From UBA8389 sp942493385 (GTDB taxonomy: Bacteria > Bacteroidota > Bacteroidia > Bacteroidales > UBA1402), in assembly GCA_942493385.1 (NCBI GenBank), contig OW818699.1, positions 2,542,001 through 2,606,000 of the forward strand: 64,000 nucleotides of DNA, written 5' to 3'. Positions 59,749-64,000 of the stretch are shown here, one piece after another. The notes under the pieces were generated by a model. That model ran no database searches. It was not told where the DNA came from and was given only the letters and a program-made list of their open reading frames with translations. How positions within the stretch are numbered: the stretch's first letter is position 1; each line of letters starts with the position of its first letter. The position numbers and the translations under genes are program-made.

Positions 59749-61226
59749 ACAAGATCATAGCAATTACACTGACATTTATCGGTCTGCACTCCACCCTTTT
59801 TGCAGCTACGTATCAGTTGGATCTAGAAAAAAGCATCGAGATTGCCAAAGAGAAAAGTTTTGACATGTTGCAACTGAGGCAGGACTTGAAAATTGCCGAA
59901 TATGGCTTAAAGTCAGCCACTAGCAATTTCAAAACCAAAATTGACCTAAATTTGGATGCACCGAATTTTGAACAATCCGTCAAATTATGGAAAGACTCTA
60001 CTGGAAGCTACTTTTATAATGTCAATGAAATGGGTTATTCTGGGAATCTAGTAATTAAGCAACCTTTGCCTACCGATGGAAACATTTCGGTCGTATCAAA
60101 TTTCTTTAACACAGATGATTACTACAAAAACATCCGATCTACAGAAGTGAATACTTCATTGAGACTAACACAGCCAATTAATTCGTTGTTTGGTTACAAT
60201 GAAATAAAATCCGATTTCAAACGAGCCCTTCTAGCATATGAGCAATCACAGAAAAGTATGAAAAGAGAAGAGCTCAATTTGATATATAATGTTACAAATG
60301 TTTTCTTTAGCATGATTTCAGTTCAAAAAAGTAAAGAACTTTCCAAACTGAATTTAGAACGCCAAAAAGAAGCATACACCATTGCAAAAAACAAATTTGA
60401 TGCCGGTTTGATTAGAGAAGTGGATGCTTTACAAATGGAAGTCGATTTAGCCGAGGCTCAAAACAATTACGACCTAGCTTTGGTCAACCAAAGTTCTGCA
60501 CTTAATTCATTTAAGGAAACCATCGGCTTAGAATTGTCGGATAGTGTTACGCTAAGCAGTGAACTCACTTACAAAATTGTCATAGTGGACCCCAACAAGG
60601 CAGTAAAATTGGCTATGGAGAACAGATTGGAGATTCGTGAAAAAGAAATCCAGATCGAGTTGGCTAAACTCAGCATTAAACAACAAAAAGCTGCGGGCAT
60701 GGTAAAAGGTAGTCTAAATGCTTATTTGCAGAAACAAGGAGTCAATTCCCAATCGATTCCAAACGATCTTTCTAGTTCGGTCAACACTTCAGTCAATGAT
60801 TTTATAAATCGTAGACCAAATTATTCGGTAGGGTTGAGTATCTCCATTCCAATACTCGATTGGGGATACAACAAAGCCCAAGTTAATATTCGGAAAGCAC
60901 GACTTCAGCAACAATTGTATAGTCAGGAAGAAACAAATCGAAGCATAGAACGAGAAGTTTTAAATCTGGTAGATGAGCTCAATAGTAGTTTGAAACGTTT
61001 GCAATTACTTGAAAAAAATGTTTTGGTAGCTGAAAAAAGCTTTAGTATTACTCGCCAACGTTTTTCTGATGGGAATATTGACAGTCAAGCACTTGCATTA
61101 GAACGTGAGCGTTTGAACAATGCCTATAATTCGCATTTGAGAGCGTACATTAATTACCAATTGATGTTGGCCGACATCATGCGCAAAACCTTTTACGATT
61201 TTCAAAGAGAAACAGTCATCAACTAA
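59745..61226 (+). CDS. TolC-family outer membrane efflux protein
   Basis: A 493-residue outer membrane channel with a signal peptide (1-19) and the duplicated TolC helical-barrel fold. Long heptad helices are visible: LDLEKSIEIAKEKSFDMLQLRQDLKIAE near residue 25, ELNLIYNVTNVFFSMISVQKSKELSKL near 175, and AGLIREVDALQMEVDLAEAQNNYDLA near 215, with their counterpart FSDGNIDSQALALERERLNNAYNSHLRA near 445. It is the last gene of the six-gene efflux operon. Confidence 0.9.
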   Translation: MNKIIAITLTFIGLHSTLFAATYQLDLEKSIEIAKEKSFDMLQLRQDLKIAEYGLKSATSNFKTKIDLNLDAPNFEQSVKLWKDSTGSYFYNVNEMGYSGNLVIKQPLPTDGNISVVSNFFNTDDYYKNIRSTEVNTSLRLTQPINSLFGYNEIKSDFKRALLAYEQSQKSMKREELNLIYNVTNVFFSMISVQKSKELSKLNLERQKEAYTIAKNKFDAGLIREVDALQMEVDLAEAQNNYDLALVNQSSALNSFKETIGLELSDSVTLSSELTYKIVIVDPNKAVKLAMENRLEIREKEIQIELAKLSIKQQKAAGMVKGSLNAYLQKQGVNSQSIPNDLSSSVNTSVNDFINRRPNYSVGLSISIPILDWGYNKAQVNIRKARLQQQLYSQEETNRSIEREVLNLVDELNSSLKRLQLLEKNVLVAEKSFSITRQRFSDGNIDSQALALERERLNNAYNSHLRAYINYQLMLADIMRKTFYDFQRETVIN

Positions 61227-61236
61227 CATCCAAACC

Positions 61237-62142
61237 ATGTCAACCAAAAACTGGACCATTGAGAACATTGCCGATCAATCCGGCAAAACAATATTGATTA
61301 CCGGCGGAAACAGTGGTATCGGGCTGGAAGCAGCCAGAGTGCTGAGTTTGAAAAATGCAGTAGTGATTTTGACTGCCCGTTCAGCAGATAAGGGAACAGC
61401 AGCTGTGGATTTCATCAAAAGCCAAAACTCTGCTGCAAAAGTAAGCTGGATGGTTCTTGATTTGGCAGATCTGGATTCAGTTCGTGACTTTTCGGTAGCC
61501 TTTCATTCTAAATACTCGAAATTGGACGTACTAATTAATAACGCCGGTGTGATGTACCCCGCTTCCAGAGAGGTGACGAAGCAAAATTTCGAGCTTCAGT
61601 TTGGCACCAATCACCTGGGTCACTTTGCATTGACAGCTTTGCTATTGGACATTCTTAAAGCTACACCAGGATCTCGTGTGACAAATCAAAGCAGCATCGC
61701 CCATACTATGATTTCGAAAATTGATTTGAACGACCTGAACTGGGAAAAATCGTACAGCCGTACCAAAGCGTATTCACAAAGTAAGCTCGCCAACTTGCTT
61801 TTCACGTATGAACTGGATCGTCTGATAAAGAAGCACAAATTGGGTGTAATTGCCAATGCTGCACATCCTGGTGTTACAAATACCAACTTGTTTAAGACTT
61901 CAGGCTTTGGCTCGGTCACAAAATTGGTAACCCAACGGGTGGAGCTGGGTGCCTTGCCCGTTCTGCGGGCCGCAACAGAACCGAATCTCAAGGGATCTGA
62001 ATATGTGGGACCTAAAGGCCTGGGTGGCTTTAGAGGCTATCCGGTACACGTCAGCTCCACACCTGCTTCACACAATGAAGTGTTGGCCAAGGCACTTTGG
62101 ACTGCCTCGGAGAAATTGACGAAAACCAGCTTCTCATTTTAA
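61237..62142 (+). CDS. Short-chain dehydrogenase/reductase
   Basis: A 301-residue classical-type SDR. The NADP-binding motif is ITGGNSGIGLEAARVL near residue 20, with LTARSADKG next; LINNAGVMYP near 97, the Ser in TNQSSIAH near 148, and the catalytic YSQSK (Tyr/Lys near 182). It resembles retinol-dehydrogenase-like SDRs of unknown substrate. It is ten bases after the TolC-like gene, so it may be a rider gene of the efflux operon. No dedicated terminator is seen between them. Confidence 0.88.
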   Translation: MSTKNWTIENIADQSGKTILITGGNSGIGLEAARVLSLKNAVVILTARSADKGTAAVDFIKSQNSAAKVSWMVLDLADLDSVRDFSVAFHSKYSKLDVLINNAGVMYPASREVTKQNFELQFGTNHLGHFALTALLLDILKATPGSRVTNQSSIAHTMISKIDLNDLNWEKSYSRTKAYSQSKLANLLFTYELDRLIKKHKLGVIANAAHPGVTNTNLFKTSGFGSVTKLVTQRVELGALPVLRAATEPNLKGSEYVGPKGLGGFRGYPVHVSSTPASHNEVLAKALWTASEKLTKTSFSF

Positions 62143-62157
62143 AAAGGCTTCATCTCA

Positions 62158-63072
62158 TCAAACAAATACCAGTTTTTCAGCACTTAAAATGGTCTCTCCG
62201 TCAAAACGATAGGCAACAAGGTGGCCGTGCCTGGCCACACTGTAATCCAAACAGCAAACATTATCGCGGTAAAGGAATGGTTCACCCTTCAGCCAATAAT
62301 GGCCGAAAAATACGGGCTTTTCGTCTGGCTTGTAGTAATTCGTTGTTCGGAGTGTGGATGGATCCAACAACACTTCAGGCAAATAGTGCAAAGCCTCGAC
62401 ACTTAGCCCTTTGCAAGTAGTAGTTAGGGGATTTTCCCACCATTTGATGCGAATCTGCGTCCGCTTGGTTCCATCCTTATCAGTAAAAGTCAGTCCATTC
62501 GGGATTAGTATTTCTCTGCCTTTCAATGAATTGTTCACGGCTTTGTACAAAGGTGTCCCCATACTGACCGATTTGTAAATCAAATCATCGTTTAATCTGC
62601 TGTCAATCAAATTTTCCTTGAGGTATTGAATGTGGTTGGAGTCCCAGCAGGCATGAACAGCCCTGAATTGATCTGTTTCAAGGAGCAAAGGTAAAGTCTT
62701 GAACCATTCCAGGTAGTCTTCGTAGACCTCCTGTTCATTCTGAAACTGCCTTAGGGTTTCATAGTGCTGTACAATATTCTTAATAAGGTGTTTCCGCAAA
62801 TGCCCACCTTCCGATTCCTGAAAATGGAAACAAAGTGCATTGTATTCATGATTCCCCATCAATGCAATGGCTGAACCCGCATCCACCATGCCACGTACAA
62901 TCTGTAGTACTGCACGAATGCTGGGTCCACGGTCGATGTAATCGCCCAAGAATACAATTTTTCGATTCGGATGTGTATAGATTCCATTCTGAAGAGCATA
63001 ACCCAACTTTACAAGCAAGGCCTCCAATTTATCGACATGGCCATGAATATCTCCAATGATATCAACTTTCAT
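62158..63072 (-). CDS. Metallophosphoesterase (PPP-type, PrpE/ApaH-like)
   Basis: A 304-residue calcineurin-type phosphoesterase. Motifs: GDIHGHVDKLEALL near residue 7, FLGDYIDRGPSIRAVL near 40, and MGNHEYNALCF near 72; FFGHYWLKGEP near 264 supplies a later His ligand. All metal ligands are present. It may cleave diadenosine tetraphosphate or dephosphorylate proteins. It converges on the SDR gene with 15 bases between the stops. Confidence 0.88.
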   Translation of the reverse strand: MKVDIIGDIHGHVDKLEALLVKLGYALQNGIYTHPNRKIVFLGDYIDRGPSIRAVLQIVRGMVDAGSAIALMGNHEYNALCFHFQESEGGHLRKHLIKNIVQHYETLRQFQNEQEVYEDYLEWFKTLPLLLETDQFRAVHACWDSNHIQYLKENLIDSRLNDDLIYKSVSMGTPLYKAVNNSLKGREILIPNGLTFTDKDGTKRTQIRIKWWENPLTTTCKGLSVEALHYLPEVLLDPSTLRTTNYYKPDEKPVFFGHYWLKGEPFLYRDNVCCLDYSVARHGHLVAYRFDGETILSAEKLVFV

Positions 63073-63156
63073 CTTTCATTCTTTACAAGTTATGGGGCAA
63101 CACACCCGGAATTCAAAAATAGCGAAAAAAGAACAACCGATTCTCATGATTGACAA

Positions 63157-63206
63157 GAAAAAACCTCTGTCCGGAGTCAAAATAAGCATCAGACTCCGGC
63201 AGAGGC
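63157..63206 (-). terminator. Terminator after the small lipoprotein gene
   Basis: CCTCTG(T)CCGGAGTC pairs with GACTCCGGCAGAGG, a 14-bp stem with a one-base bulge, followed by six T on the minus strand. Confidence 0.8.
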
Positions 63207-63233
63207 ACCTAGTAACCATAAGAAAACCTTTGA

Positions 63234-63668
63234 TTACCTTAAACGAACATATTTTTCCATGCAGTACCTTTCAGGAAGCTTCCAGTCGGTTGTGGCTGGC
63301 CAGCGTTGAATCAACGTATCTCCCTTGATTTCGAGCAAGATCCGTATTTCATGGTCCAAATAGGCCTTGGTGTATTGATATACCGCATTTTCGGTATAAT
63401 GTTTCCCAATTAGCGAGTACGTTCCTCCTCCATAAGCAGCTTCAATGGGTTGGTCACCACGTTTAAATTCACCGACAAAGGTAAAATATTCCTTTGTCCA
63501 TGTTTTAATCTGACTACCAATGATTTGAGCAGGATAGGTACTACTGTCGGAAGCCATCCACTCCCCGTAAACCATTCTCCAAGAACCTTCAATGGCAAGT
63601 CTTCTTTCTTCTTTGCATGCGCCAAAAAGCAGTGCAAGAACAAGGCCGAATAATAGGGCATTTCTCAT
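63234..63668 (-). CDS. Small lipoprotein of unknown function
   Basis: A 144-residue lipoprotein (lipobox ALLFGACKEE, Cys near residue 18). The mature part starts AIEGSWRMVYGEWM, has IKTWTKEYFTFVGEF and AYGGGTYSLIGKHYTENAVY near residue 77, and ends ERYCMEKYVRLR. This resembles small lipocalin-like or DUF4488-type Bacteroidota proteins; I do not give it a firm family. It has its own terminator and lies between the partial gene and the phosphoesterase. Confidence 0.7.
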   Translation of the reverse strand: MRNALLFGLVLALLFGACKEERRLAIEGSWRMVYGEWMASDSSTYPAQIIGSQIKTWTKEYFTFVGEFKRGDQPIEAAYGGGTYSLIGKHYTENAVYQYTKAYLDHEIRILLEIKGDTLIQRWPATTDWKLPERYCMEKYVRLR

Positions 63669-63709
63669 AAGTATTGTTTTAAAGCGTTAAATAACTATAG
63701 AACAGTAAA

Positions 63710-64000
63710 TTATCTATCTTTCAATTTCTTTTGGATCTTACCAATAGCAATTTCGATGGATTTATCCGGTTCGATGATGTTTTCCGAACCCCAGAAATCA
63801 ACATCCGCGAATCCTTCTGCCTCATCGGCTATAACGGTATTTGATTTTAATCTGTCGTGTGATCTGGTCCATTTCCCTCCAGAATCGGGTTTCCAATCCG
63901 TGACAGCCATTTCAAAAACAGTTTCATACGTTGAATTGAATAGCTTCCGTTTCCAATTAACTTTGAAATTCATTTCCACTCGGCCGTAGGACATGTACCA
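63710..64000 (-). CDS. C-terminal fragment of an outer-membrane-associated protein (carboxypeptidase-like regulatory domain type)
   Basis: The frame remains open to the window edge (Trp-Tyr precede the first Met), so this is the C-terminus of a longer gene. VEMNFKVNWKRKLFNSTYET and FWGSENIIEPDKSIE match the end of Bacteroidota proteins annotated as carboxypeptidase-like regulatory domain proteins, from memory of that family. About 96 residues are seen; the rest lies beyond base 64000. Function is unknown. Confidence 0.55.
   Translation of the reverse strand, partial: WYMSYGRVEMNFKVNWKRKLFNSTYETVFEMAVTDWKPDSGGKWTRSHDRLKSNTVIADEAEGFADVDFWGSENIIEPDKSIEIAIGKIQKKLKDR

Noticed and set aside
1..64000. 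CRISPR arrays, insertion sequences, prophage genes
   Set aside because: I saw no regularly spaced repeat-spacer array, no transposase or integrase, and no phage structural gene in the window.

Overview
The window is chromosomal DNA from a member of the Bacteroidota, most likely an anaerobic Bacteroidales-type organism. Reasons: promoters follow the Bacteroidota pattern (TAnnTTTG at -7, TTTG near -33) with no strong Shine-Dalgarno sequences; the order rpmB-rpmG-DUF4295-ftsY-rimO is typical of the phylum; a pectate lyase carries a type IX secretion sorting domain; many lipoproteins and a cobalamin-riboswitch-controlled surface lipoprotein are present; and a complete ferredoxin-linked 2-oxoacid oxidoreductase (KorDABC type) points to anaerobic metabolism. 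Rubrerythrin and free methionine sulfoxide reductase supply oxidative defence.

Layout. Bases 1-4.7 kb hold housekeeping genes: the end of aspS, a Nif3-family gene, a CdsZ-like zinc ribbon gene, an orphan HsdR-N nuclease-fold protein, AMP nucleosidase and holA. From 4.7 to 5.9 kb there is an AT-rich stretch without genes. It opens with a 121-bp structured repeat and closes with a 16-bp palindrome and five 16-17-bp direct repeats just before an XRE regulator gene. 6.4-13.6 kb: pyrK-pyrD, trmD, a B12-riboswitch lipoprotein gene, the kor operon and ispE. 13.7-28.1 kb: dnaB, tRNA-Arg(ACG), a GH20 hexosaminidase, a patatin/BamA-like protein, htpG, clpC, gyrA and a TPR protein. At 28.3 kb lies the second copy of the structured repeat, against the stop codon of a universal stress protein gene. 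29.7-34.0 kb: a porin-like protein, rimO, ftsY and ribosomal protein genes. 34.2-35.7 kb: a HipB/HipA-like pair whose HipA member appears to have lost its kinase residues. 35.7-42.8 kb: an NfeD protease, a short HPPK-like protein, a three-gene phospholipid operon, and a redox/repair operon with a KAS III-like enzyme. 43.2-46.5 kb: a chorismate-mutase-like protein plus an HMGL-like aldolase, an NAD-dependent epimerase and an unknown membrane protein. 46.6-53.9 kb: DUF2231 with a lipoprotein rubrerythrin, the secreted pectate lyase, an RhlE helicase with a long leader, a cold-shock-domain protein, and a cytidylyltransferase/glycerol-1-phosphate-dehydrogenase-like pair. 54.1-61.2 kb: a six-gene tripartite efflux operon with three tandem adaptors. 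The rest holds an SDR, a metallophosphoesterase, a small lipoprotein and the end of a gene that runs off the window.

The strongest candidate for something undescribed is the pair of roughly 120-bp structured elements at 4723-4843 and 28339-28462. Their internal motifs are nearly identical, but their outer arms are unrelated in sequence and each is self-complementary. Almost all non-Watson-Crick pairs become G-U pairs in one orientation, which suggests a structured RNA, and both elements begin exactly at the last base of a neighbouring gene's stop codon. Second is the HipA-like protein without catalytic residues.
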